From Sphingomonas sp. (GTDB lineage Bacteria > Pseudomonadota > Alphaproteobacteria > Sphingomonadales > Sphingomonadaceae), in the NCBI GenBank assembly GCA_025981625.1, contig JAICXF010000050.1, positions 1-13,380 of the forward strand: a stretch of DNA of 13,380 nt, given 5' to 3'. Position 1 is the stretch's first letter; every line of letters begins with the position of its first letter. The position numbers and the translations under genes were made by a program. The notes beneath the pieces were generated by a model. The model searched no databases and was not told the origin of the DNA. It saw only the letters and a list, made by a program, of their open reading frames with translations. Below are positions 7,733 through 13,380 of this stretch, one piece after another.

Positions 7733-8581
7733 GTGAGCGGCAAGGCTGATCTCGACCAGGATGAATATGAGAAGCTGCTCGAGCCGATGGCCGAGGAGCT
7801 GAGCGCGATGGCGCGCTGGGTCTCCGAAACCGGCCAGCGGATGGTGGTCATCCTGGAAGGCCGCGACACGGCGGGCAAGGGCGGGTCGATCGAGATGATC
7901 TCGCGCGTACTCAATCCGCGCCAGTGCAAGGTCGCCGCGCTGCCCGCGCCGGACGAGCGCGAACGAACCGAATGGTATTTCCAGCGCTACGTCGCCCACC
8001 TTCCGGCCAGGGGCGAGATCGTGCTGTTCGATCGCAGCTGGTACAACCGGGCGGGCGTCGAGAAAGTGATGGGCTTCTGCACACCAGAGCAGGCGCAGGC
8101 GTTCCTCAATGCCGTGCCGGACTTCGAGCGGCACCTCGTCGACGACGGCGTCATCCTGATCAAATACTGGCTCTGCTGCGACCAGGAGGTCCAGGAACGG
8201 CGTTTCGAGAAACGGCTCAACAGCCCGACGAAGCGGTGGAAGCTGTCGCCGATCGATATCAAGGCGCGGCAGCATTATGCGGACTACACCGAAGCGCGCG
8301 AAGCCATGCTCGCCGCCACGCACACCGAGTTCGCGCCGTGGACGCTGGTTGACTTCAACGACCAGCCGCTCGGCCGGCTGACGCTGCTGCGTGACCTGCT
8401 CGACCGCGTGCCGGACACCGATCTGCCGCTTCCGGAGATTGCCTGGCCGGCGCTCGGGCACGCGCCGCTGGAGGAACATTATGGCGTCCTGAAGCCGATC
8501 CCGAGCTACGTCGCGCCGGCGGAGGATCGTGGGCACCACGGCCATCATCATCATCATCATCATCACGAGACCAAGCATTGA
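7733..8581 (+). CDS. ppk2: Polyphosphate kinase 2 (PPK2, class I-like) with natural His-rich tail
   Basis: This 282-residue cytoplasmic kinase transfers phosphate between polyphosphate and nucleoside diphosphates. The Walker A loop is GRDTAGKGG at 43-51; the Walker B/lid segment is FDRSWYNRAGVEKVMGF from 99. The lengths and the ERTEWYFQRYVAHLP and KLSPIDIKARQHYADY blocks fit one-domain class I PPK2. The GTG at 7733 is chosen for GGGGGA five bases upstream and the family-typical start SGKADLDQDEYEKLLEPM; longer in-frame readings overlap the NUDIX start. Two things are odd. The segment DFNDQPLGRLTLLRDLL lacks the basic DDKKRAR stretch I recall in many class I enzymes. The C-terminus is His-rich: two His, Gly, then eight His (271-278), and one more at the end. 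Forty-one bases on lies the DUF4956 gene, probably cotranscribed. Confidence 0.95.
   Translation: MSGKADLDQDEYEKLLEPMAEELSAMARWVSETGQRMVVILEGRDTAGKGGSIEMISRVLNPRQCKVAALPAPDERERTEWYFQRYVAHLPARGEIVLFDRSWYNRAGVEKVMGFCTPEQAQAFLNAVPDFERHLVDDGVILIKYWLCCDQEVQERRFEKRLNSPTKRWKLSPIDIKARQHYADYTEAREAMLAATHTEFAPWTLVDFNDQPLGRLTLLRDLLDRVPDTDLPLPEIAWPALGHAPLEEHYGVLKPIPSYVAPAEDRGHHGHHHHHHHHETKH
8543..8566 (+). repeat. CAT trinucleotide tract encoding eight histidines
   Basis: Seven consecutive CAT codons (8543-8563) and one CAC encode His271-278 of PPK2. The tract is a microsatellite prone to slippage in threes, so tail length may vary between strains. The eight histidines would bind divalent metals. Confidence 0.95.
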
Positions 8582-8622
8582 GCTGAACGCCGCGGGCACG
8601 GCACTGACAAGGGGGACGGAAG

Positions 8623-9282
8623 ATGCGCGCAGGAAAGCTGCTGCTACAGATCACCGCTTATTATCTGATCATCGGGCTGGTCGTGTTCCTGGCCCTCAAG
8701 ATCTGGCCTGAAATGCGCGGGTACCTCCCGGTTGGCGGGGTCGAGCAGCTGATCACCGCCCCGACCAAGAATCCGCTCCAGGCGAGCGAAGCGGTCCGTG
8801 CGGCGCATGTCGCCAACCTCGGCCAGAGCATCTTCTGGCTGGTGGTCGCCATCGTCGCGGCGATCGTCGTCTCGCTGCCGGTGAGCTGGGTGTATATGGC
8901 GGTGCGCAGCGGTGAGCAGTACGACCAGTCGCTGGTCAACACGATCATCGTCCTGCCGATGGTCGTCACCGGGATCGTGATCATCGTCCAGAACTCGCTG
9001 GCGCTGGCGTTCAGCCTGGCGGGGATTGCCGGCGCGGTTCGGTTCCGCAACTCGCTCAAGAGCTCGGGCGATGCGTTGTTCATCCTGCTCGCCGTCGGAA
9101 TCGGGCTCAGCGCCGGCATCGGGGCGATCGAGCTGGCCGCCGTCATCAGCATGGCGTTCAACTATTGCTTCACGATCCTGTGGATCACCGAATATGGCGA
9201 GCGCGACGGGATGAAGCGCTTCCTATCGGACTATGACGGATCGGATTCAGCGACCGTCGTGGTGATCAAGGAAGAGGCCTAG
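8623..9282 (+). CDS. DUF4956 family polytopic membrane protein
   Basis: The 219-residue inner-membrane protein has hydrophobic segments at about 10-28, 69-93, 105-137, 150-166 and 169-190. The DUF4956 signature is clear: NSLALAFSLAGIAGAVRFRN starting at 124, followed by SLKSSGDALFILLAVGIG and GAIELAAVISMAFN. The family has no established biochemical role. Members typically sit beside VTC-type polyphosphate polymerase and CotH genes, which suggests a part in polyphosphate synthesis or transport. Here it follows PPK2 by 41 bases with its own ribosome site (GGGGGACGGAAG), and it converges on the CotH-like gene. The acidic tail VVVIKEEA should be cytoplasmic. The TAG stop shares the bases CTAG with the stop of the opposing gene. 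Confidence 0.88.
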   Translation: MRAGKLLLQITAYYLIIGLVVFLALKIWPEMRGYLPVGGVEQLITAPTKNPLQASEAVRAAHVANLGQSIFWLVVAIVAAIVVSLPVSWVYMAVRSGEQYDQSLVNTIIVLPMVVTGIVIIVQNSLALAFSLAGIAGAVRFRNSLKSSGDALFILLAVGIGLSAGIGAIELAAVISMAFNYCFTILWITEYGERDGMKRFLSDYDGSDSATVVVIKEEA

Positions 9283-10292
9283 TTCAGGCAGGTCTTGAAC
9301 ACGCGGCCGCTGTCGACGTCGGCGAAGAAGCCGCGCAGATATTCGGCGGCGCGGCCCTGCTCACGCGGGTCGAGGCCGGGGATCGTCGCGAAGACTCCGA
9401 GGAATTGCGCCCGTCGCGCCGCCACCTGCGCCGCGATCGCCCGCGCCTGGCTGATGTGCGCGCAATAGCCGCGATAGAGGCGCTGCCGAACGCTGGTGAT
9501 CGGCAGCCCCTCGGGCTGGATCGCGTAGGGAGCGTCGACCAGCCCCGAATAGTCGAAATCGTACGGCACCGGCTCAACCAGGGCGCCCGGGCGATCGGTC
9601 GCGAGCTTGACGTTGTGGCAGCAATCGTCGGCGGCGGGTCCGGCGCGCATCGACCAGTCGTAATTGCTGATCATATATTCGAACACTGCGACCCGCGCGG
9701 CGGCTTCCGGATCGAGCTGAGCGATCGGAATCTGCCCGCGAATGTGCGCGGAGCTGAGTCCATTGCGCTTGGCGACGTCGCCGAAATCCTCGAGGAAATA
9801 GCCGACCCGCGACACGTATGGTCGACCCTTTTCGTCGACGTAATCGACGGTGGCGAGCCGCGCCCGGAAGCTCAGCGGAGTCATCAGATTGTAGAGCCGG
9901 TAGGCGGAATATTCGGTCAGCACGTTCTGCTGGAATGACGGGTCGCGCTTGCAATGGGTGACCAGCTTCAGATTGTGCTGGTGGTGGAACAAAGTGCCCT
10001 TCGGCGCAGGCTGCGTGAGGTCCACCCGGAGCGGCGGAAAATCGCAGGTGTCGGACAATTTGCGGGTGATCCCGCGGGTGGTGAGCGTGATTGGATAGGT
10101 GATCCCGTCGACTGTCATGGTTGCCGGACGCGGGGTTTCGCCACGGTTCGAGACCAGTGAGCCGATCGGCCCCTGGATTCTCACCCGGATCGGCGCATCG
10201 CTGGCGAACAGCGGCGTCGGCTCGGAGCCGGCCTTGGCCAAAGCCGCGGAACCGCAAAGCGCCGTCGCTGCAAGGAACATCGATCTTTTCAT
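9279..10292 (-). CDS. Exported CotH-like kinase-fold protein
   Basis: The 337-residue protein begins with a signal peptide (MKRSMFLAATALCGSAALAKA), so it acts outside the cytoplasm. After a beta-rich N-terminal part, the middle resembles CotH/atypical kinases: HNLKL with Lys109, LTEYSAYRLYNLM with Glu127, FEYMISNYDWS with Asp212, CCHNVKL with Asn227, and PYDFDYSGLVDAPY with Asp245 and Asp247 as candidate metal ligands. CotH proteins phosphorylate spore-coat or extracellular proteins and accompany VTC/DUF4956 genes elsewhere. The assignment rests on motif order, not on an alignment. ATG at 10292 is chosen because GAGGGGGG stands just before it; an ATG at 10307 would put that site inside the gene. 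It follows the phosphatase gene by 17 bases, so the two form an operon. Several cysteines (84, 114, 224, 225, 277, 335) may form disulfides. Confidence 0.7.
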   Translation of the reverse strand: MKRSMFLAATALCGSAALAKAGSEPTPLFASDAPIRVRIQGPIGSLVSNRGETPRPATMTVDGITYPITLTTRGITRKLSDTCDFPPLRVDLTQPAPKGTLFHHQHNLKLVTHCKRDPSFQQNVLTEYSAYRLYNLMTPLSFRARLATVDYVDEKGRPYVSRVGYFLEDFGDVAKRNGLSSAHIRGQIPIAQLDPEAAARVAVFEYMISNYDWSMRAGPAADDCCHNVKLATDRPGALVEPVPYDFDYSGLVDAPYAIQPEGLPITSVRQRLYRGYCAHISQARAIAAQVAARRAQFLGVFATIPGLDPREQGRAAEYLRGFFADVDSGRVFKTCLN

Positions 10293-10309
10293 AACCCCCC
10301 TCTTCATCC

Positions 10310-11371
10310 TCAGGGCGTCCGCGCCACCGTATGCGGGATCATCCGGTCGCCGACGATCTCGAGCCAGGTCAGCGGCCCGCCATAGGCCCGCGAAATGCCC
10401 GTATCGATGCGCGCCAGCCGCCCATTGCCGGTGATCTGAATGCCCGCCTTGCTCGGCGTGTGGGCGATGACCAGCCGCTGCGCTCCATAAGCGGCGAGCA
10501 CGGCGTCGAGCTCCTGATCGGGGGTGAGCGGCGGCAACGTCGGCCTGGCTGTCGCACGCTCCGCCTGCGCATCCCCATCGGTCATCACCAGCCCGCGATA
10601 CCAGAGGGGCCCGAGCGGATCGGTGAGCACGGAGGCCGGGCTCTCGTCTCCGGCCGCCATCGCCGCCGCGACGCGCCTGTTGATCGCCTCGATCGGCTGT
10701 TTGGAATATTCCGCGCTGATGCCGCCGTGGACGAACAGCGTCCCGCCGATCCGGACGATGGCCGGGTTGCGCGTTGCCCACTGACCGAGCTCGCCCGACG
10801 GTCCCCAGGCGAGCCGGTGCTCCACCCAGCCGAGCGGATGATCGCCCATCCACTTGAAGCGGACCTGGTCCGGCGTAAGCGAAGGATCCTGCGCCCGATA
10901 AGACGCTTCCACCTGCGCGCGCTCGGCTTCGTAGAGACGGTCGCGGCGCTGCGCCGACTGCGGGTCGACGAACGCGGCATATTCGCCGGCGGTCGTGTAG
11001 CGGTTGTCGCCGAGCAGGTTCATCGCTTCGTGATTGCCGAGCACCACGATGGTCTTGCCGCCGGCACGCGGCGCTTCCTTCTGGAGCTGCTGCAAGCTGC
11101 GGGCGATCTTCAGCGAATCCGCCCAGCGGTCGGTGATGTCGCCCATCTGCACCAGGATGGTCTTGCCGCCGGCCCAGTGCCCGGCAGCGTCCATCACTCC
11201 GGCATTGCGCGCGATTGCCTGCCACGCCTCGAAGTCGCCGTGGAGGTCGCCGACGGCGACGATTCGCTGCGGTTGCTGGGCAGGGACGGGCACGCTCATC
11301 AGGGCCGCCACCGCCGCGATGGCAATGCGCGTAAACCGCTTGAGGCGGGCCGCCGAAACGCCCCTGGACAT
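10310..11371 (-). CDS. Periplasmic calcineurin-like metallophosphatase (Shewanella-like PPP type)
   Basis: The 353-residue protein starts with a basic, then hydrophobic signal peptide (to about residue 31, VPVPA). The catalytic motifs come in PPP order: GDLHG at 41-45, GDITDR at 77-82, GNHE at 112-115, VHGG at 214-217, and AHTP with His304. These ligate two metal ions for phosphoester hydrolysis. Spacing and the YGGPLTWLEI ending resemble Shewanella-like protein phosphatases rather than bacterial diadenosine tetraphosphatases. The ATG at 11371 is chosen because it gives the signal peptide directly; its ribosome site (GCGGGC) is weak, and a longer reading would cross the promoter of the divergent Bax-inhibitor gene. 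It is the first gene of a pair with the CotH-like protein. An exported phosphatase beside an exported kinase-fold protein suggests that they act on the same phosphorylated target. The substrate is unknown. Confidence 0.88.
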   Translation of the reverse strand: MSRGVSAARLKRFTRIAIAAVAALMSVPVPAQQPQRIVAVGDLHGDFEAWQAIARNAGVMDAAGHWAGGKTILVQMGDITDRWADSLKIARSLQQLQKEAPRAGGKTIVVLGNHEAMNLLGDNRYTTAGEYAAFVDPQSAQRRDRLYEAERAQVEASYRAQDPSLTPDQVRFKWMGDHPLGWVEHRLAWGPSGELGQWATRNPAIVRIGGTLFVHGGISAEYSKQPIEAINRRVAAAMAAGDESPASVLTDPLGPLWYRGLVMTDGDAQAERATARPTLPPLTPDQELDAVLAAYGAQRLVIAHTPSKAGIQITGNGRLARIDTGISRAYGGPLTWLEIVGDRMIPHTVARTP

Positions 11372-11427
11372 GCCCGCACTGTCGCACCGACCCAGCCGAA
11401 CGGCAATGCCATTACTCGGGCGTATTC

Positions 11428-11441
11428 TGAACAGCTGTTCA
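11428..11441. promoter_or_regulatory. 14-base perfect palindrome between divergent genes
   Basis: TGAACAGCTGTTCA is its own complement and lies between the phosphatase start (11371) and the Bax-inhibitor promoter. It could be an operator for either gene. The core GAAC-N4-GTTC resembles the Gram-positive LexA box, but alphaproteobacterial LexA uses direct GTTC repeats, so the binding protein is unknown. Confidence 0.4.
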
Positions 11442-11468
11442 TCGAAGATGGCAAATGTCGTGTTTTGC

Positions 11469-11497
11469 TTGAAGTCCCCCCGGGGTTCCACGATATT
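11469..11497 (+). promoter_or_regulatory. Predicted sigma-70-like promoter of the Bax inhibitor-1 family gene
   Basis: TTGAAG (11469-11474), a 17-base spacer and GATATT (11492-11497) match the consensus in four of six positions each. Transcription would start near 11504, leaving a leader of about 35 bases that holds the strong AAGGAG ribosome site. Confidence 0.5.
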
Positions 11498-11539
11498 CAT
11501 AACAGCGAACGGGCCTTTCGCCCGCGCGAAGGAGATCGA

Positions 11540-12298
11540 ATGGCCAACTGGCAAGACCCGCAAACGACCGGCGTCACCGCCGCGACGGTAGGCGTCCCGC
11601 GCGCCACCCGCGATGCGGGCCTACGGTCGTACATGCTTTCGGTGTACAATTACATGGCGTCCGGCGTGCTGCTGACCGGCATCGTCGCGATGCTGTTCGC
11701 CAACAGCAGCCTCATCAACCTGATCGCGACGGTCAATCCGGCGACCGGCCAGATTCAGGCGACGCCGCTGTTCTGGATCGCGTTGTTCGCTCCGCTGGCA
11801 ATCATCTTCGCCTACCGGTTCGCCCTCGGCCGCATGAGTGTCGCCACCGCCCAGGCGCTGTTCTGGGTATATGCCGGGCTTGTCGGCGTTCAGATGTCGA
11901 GCCTGTTCCTGGTCTATACCGGGGTGTCCATCGCGCAGACGTTCTTCGCGACAGCGGCCGCGTTCCTGGGGCTCAGCGTCTGGGGCTACACGACCAAGCG
12001 CGACCTGTCCGCCTTCGGAACGTTCCTCATCATGGGCGTCGTCGGCATCTTCATCGCGCTGCTGATCAACATGTTCCTGCGCTCGCCGGCGCTCGATCTT
12101 GCGGTCAGCGCGATCGGCGTGCTCGTGTTCGCCGGACTCACCGCCTACGACGCGCAGAAGATCAAGAGCATCTACTTCGCCGTTTCGGGCAGTGGGGAGG
12201 CGATGGCGAAGACCGCCGTGATGGGCGCGCTCAACCTCTACCTCGACTTCATCAACATGTTCCTGTTCATGCTGAGATTCATGGGCAGCCGCCGCTAA
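11540..12298 (+). CDS. Bax inhibitor-1/YccA family membrane protein
   Basis: The 252-residue inner-membrane protein has about seven hydrophobic helices from residue 40 to 248, after a polar N-terminus. The family marks are AYDAQKIKSIY (202-212) and ALNLYLDFINMFLFMLRFMG (230-249). The acidic residues Asp204 and Asp236 lie where BsYetJ has the aspartate pair of its pH-sensitive calcium leak. Family members work as calcium/proton-coupled channels or, like E. coli YccA, as modulators of the FtsH protease. Which applies here cannot be told. The start is firm: AAGGAG stands six bases before the ATG, and the N-terminus begins after a divergent intergenic region. It is transcribed alone, with its own promoter and a terminator 27 bases beyond the stop codon. 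Confidence 0.95.
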   Translation: MANWQDPQTTGVTAATVGVPRATRDAGLRSYMLSVYNYMASGVLLTGIVAMLFANSSLINLIATVNPATGQIQATPLFWIALFAPLAIIFAYRFALGRMSVATAQALFWVYAGLVGVQMSSLFLVYTGVSIAQTFFATAAAFLGLSVWGYTTKRDLSAFGTFLIMGVVGIFIALLINMFLRSPALDLAVSAIGVLVFAGLTAYDAQKIKSIYFAVSGSGEAMAKTAVMGALNLYLDFINMFLFMLRFMGSRR

Positions 12299-12324
12299 AC
12301 CCGGCGCCAAACAGCACAAAAGAA

Positions 12325-12358
12325 GAGGGCCGTCGGAGCGATCCGGCGGCCCTTGTTG
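12325..12358 (+). terminator. Rho-independent terminator of the Bax inhibitor-1 family gene
   Basis: AGGGCCGTCGGA (12326-12337) pairs with TCCGGCGGCCCT (12342-12353), twelve pairs with one G-U, closed by a GCGA tetraloop. It is followed by the short, imperfect T-rich run TTGTTG. It lies 27 bases after the stop codon. Stem strength and the GNRA loop make this convincing, although the T tract is weak. Confidence 0.75.
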
Positions 12359-12371
12359 CATGTGGGCAATT

Positions 12372-12479
12372 CCGGTCCTGCCCTGGGTGTAAGCGGATGG
12401 TGGGCAGGACCGGTTTTGTGCAAGCACCCGGGGGGTAAGGCTGGGTGCGAAACCGTGCTTAACCGAGTCGCCGTTAAGC
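12372..12479 (+). other. Intergenic block of hairpins upstream of the dienelactone hydrolase gene
   Basis: The 305-base gap between the Bax-inhibitor stop and the hydrolase start holds, besides the terminator, three more inverted repeats. CCGGTCCTGCCC/GGGCAGGACCGG (12372-12383 with 12402-12413) is a perfect 12-pair stem with an 18-base loop and TTTT directly after. GCACCC/GGGTGC (12424-12429 with 12443-12448) is flanked by CGGTTT/AAACCG (12411-12416 with 12450-12455). GCTTAAC/GTTAAGC (12457-12463 with 12473-12479) has a 9-base loop. The first stem and the CGGTTT/AAACCG pair share bases 12411-12413 and exclude each other. The block may be a second terminator, a cis-acting leader or a small RNA. 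No reading frame with a ribosome site stands out in it. Confidence 0.5.
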
Positions 12480-12603
12480 TTCGTCAAAGGGACATGGTTA
12501 CCGCGTTCGCAAGGACATCGCGGAAAATCCAAGCCGCGCACGGATTGTCGGCTGGGCCCGATCTGTGGAAAGGAACGCTCGTACGCCGCCAGGGAGGCTT
12601 CCG

Positions 12604-13380
12604 ATGTGCGATAGCGACAATCACCAGGGATATATCGTCGACACCGGGTTCACGCGCCGGTCCGCCGTGCTCACCATGTCTTCGGCTGTTGCGCTGGCGG
12701 GCGTGCCGACGGCGGCGTTCGCGGCCGATGTGACGGAGACCGACGTCATGGTCCCGACGCCCGACGGATCGGCGGACGCCGTCCTGTTCCACCCGGCTGG
12801 ATCGGGTTCCTGGCCGGCGGTGCTGATGTGGCCCGATATCCTCGGCTTAAGACCGGTATTCCGCGACATGGGCCGCCGGCTCGCCGCCGCGGGCTATACC
12901 GTGCTGGTCCCCAATCCCTTTTACCGCAGCAAGCGCGCGCCGATCGTTACCGGAGCGTTCGACTTCAACGATCCCAAGCAGCGCGACCGCATCATGAAAT
13001 TGCGCTCGGCCCTCACCGACGCCGACGTCGACAAGGATGCCGCTGCGTTCATCACCTTCCTCGACAGCCGGAAGCAAACCAACCGCCGCAAGCCCGCGGG
13101 GGTGCAGGGCTATTGCTTCGCCGGCCCGCTCGCCTTCCGCACCGCCGCGGTCCGGTCGGACCGGATCCGGGCTGTCGGCAGCTTCCATGGCGCCGGGCTG
13201 GTGACCAAGGGCCCTGACAGCCCGCACCTGCTGATCCCCAAGACGAAGGCCAGCTTCGTCGTCGCGATCGCGCGCAACGACGACCAGAAGCAGCCCGATG
13301 CGAAGGACATTCTGAAAGCGGCCTTCGCGGCGGCCAGGCGGCCGGCGATCGTCGAAGTGTACCCGGCCGACCACGGCTGG
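12604..13380 (+). CDS. Dienelactone hydrolase family protein, Tat-exported (partial)
   Basis: 259 codons are visible and the frame is still open at the right edge. The protein is an alpha/beta hydrolase of the dienelactone hydrolase family, which cleaves ester or lactone bonds. The catalytic triad can be read as Cys171 in GYCFAGP (the usual motif being GYCxGG), Asp226 or Asp227 in ARNDD, and His257 in DHGW. The N-terminus carries a twin-arginine signal: TRRSAVLTM at 17-25, a hydrophobic stretch, then AAFA, with likely cleavage near residue 40. The MCDSDNHQG opening is one I associate with sphingomonad members. The ATG at 12604 has AGGGAGG six bases upstream. It follows the hairpin-rich gap, so it probably has its own promoter. 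The second Gly of the nucleophile elbow is replaced by Ala, which may affect the oxyanion pocket. Confidence 0.9.
   Translation, partial: MCDSDNHQGYIVDTGFTRRSAVLTMSSAVALAGVPTAAFAADVTETDVMVPTPDGSADAVLFHPAGSGSWPAVLMWPDILGLRPVFRDMGRRLAAAGYTVLVPNPFYRSKRAPIVTGAFDFNDPKQRDRIMKLRSALTDADVDKDAAAFITFLDSRKQTNRRKPAGVQGYCFAGPLAFRTAAVRSDRIRAVGSFHGAGLVTKGPDSPHLLIPKTKASFVVAIARNDDQKQPDAKDILKAAFAAARRPAIVEVYPADHGW

Noticed and set aside
8531..8581. His tail as vector or expression-tag contamination
   Set aside because: The tract is followed by Glu-Thr-Lys-His and a natural stop, then by a 41-base spacer and the DUF4956 gene with chromosomal codon use. No vector sequence is visible.
9279..11387. A 702-residue reading of the CotH-like frame
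   Set aside because: The first half is out-of-frame phosphatase sequence; a signal peptide and GAGGGGGG site mark the true start at 10292.
11430..11439. Gram-positive type LexA box (GAAC-N4-GTTC)
   Set aside because: The uvrA operator in this window shows that the host LexA reads GTTC-N7-GTTC, so this palindrome probably binds something else.
10331..11539. Long N-terminal extension of the Bax inhibitor-1 frame
   Set aside because: The extension is antisense to the phosphatase. The ATG at 11540 has a strong AAGGAG site and matches the family length.
12572..12594. EcfG general-stress promoter (GGAAC) before the dienelactone hydrolase
   Set aside because: GGAAC is present, but no CGTT-like -10 follows at 16-17 bases.

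Overview
The window looks like a stretch of chromosome from a GC-rich alphaproteobacterium, most likely a sphingomonad. The evidence is high-GC codon use, a direct-repeat LexA box of the alphaproteobacterial type (GTTC-N7-GTTC) in front of uvrA, a PEP-CTERM/exosortase substrate, and a Tat-exported dienelactone hydrolase whose N-terminus begins Met-Cys-Asp. I see no insertion sequence, CRISPR array, tRNA or rRNA.

Left region (1-5313). The first 107 codons of uvrA run off the left edge on the minus strand, behind a recognisable promoter and SOS box. Next comes an unusual three-gene block. A membrane-anchored ToxR/CadC-type winged-helix regulator (minus, 467-2437) is divergent from a small PEP-CTERM surface protein (plus, 2608-3339). 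That gene converges, with a 3-base gap, on a membrane-anchored TIR-domain protein (minus, 3343-5313). With the starts chosen here the regulator and the TIR protein are both 656 residues long. They share the same layout after the N-terminal domain (one membrane segment, a TolB/FlgO-like stretch, a helical repeat region) and end in the same type of motif (YWK...PD-x-C...C-R). They look like one exported sensor chassis carrying two alternative cytoplasmic outputs. This is the best candidate in the window for an undescribed system.

Middle region (5475-7650, all minus) is a probable three-gene operon: a NUDIX hydrolase, the RNA 2',3'-cyclic phosphodiesterase ThpR, and a YqjM/XenA-type old yellow enzyme.

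Polyphosphate-flavoured region (7733-11371). A class I-like PPK2 with a natural eight-histidine tail is followed by a DUF4956 membrane protein, both plus. They converge on a minus-strand pair, a periplasmic calcineurin-like phosphatase and an exported CotH-like kinase-fold protein. The two converging stop codons share the palindrome CTAG. DUF4956 and CotH proteins are known neighbours of bacterial VTC-type polyphosphate polymerases, so their grouping with PPK2 is suggestive, although no VTC gene is in view.

Right region (11540-13380). A Bax inhibitor-1/YccA-family seven-helix membrane protein has a promoter, a strong ribosome site and a clear terminator. It is followed by a 305-base gap rich in hairpins, and then a Tat-exported dienelactone hydrolase that runs off the right edge.
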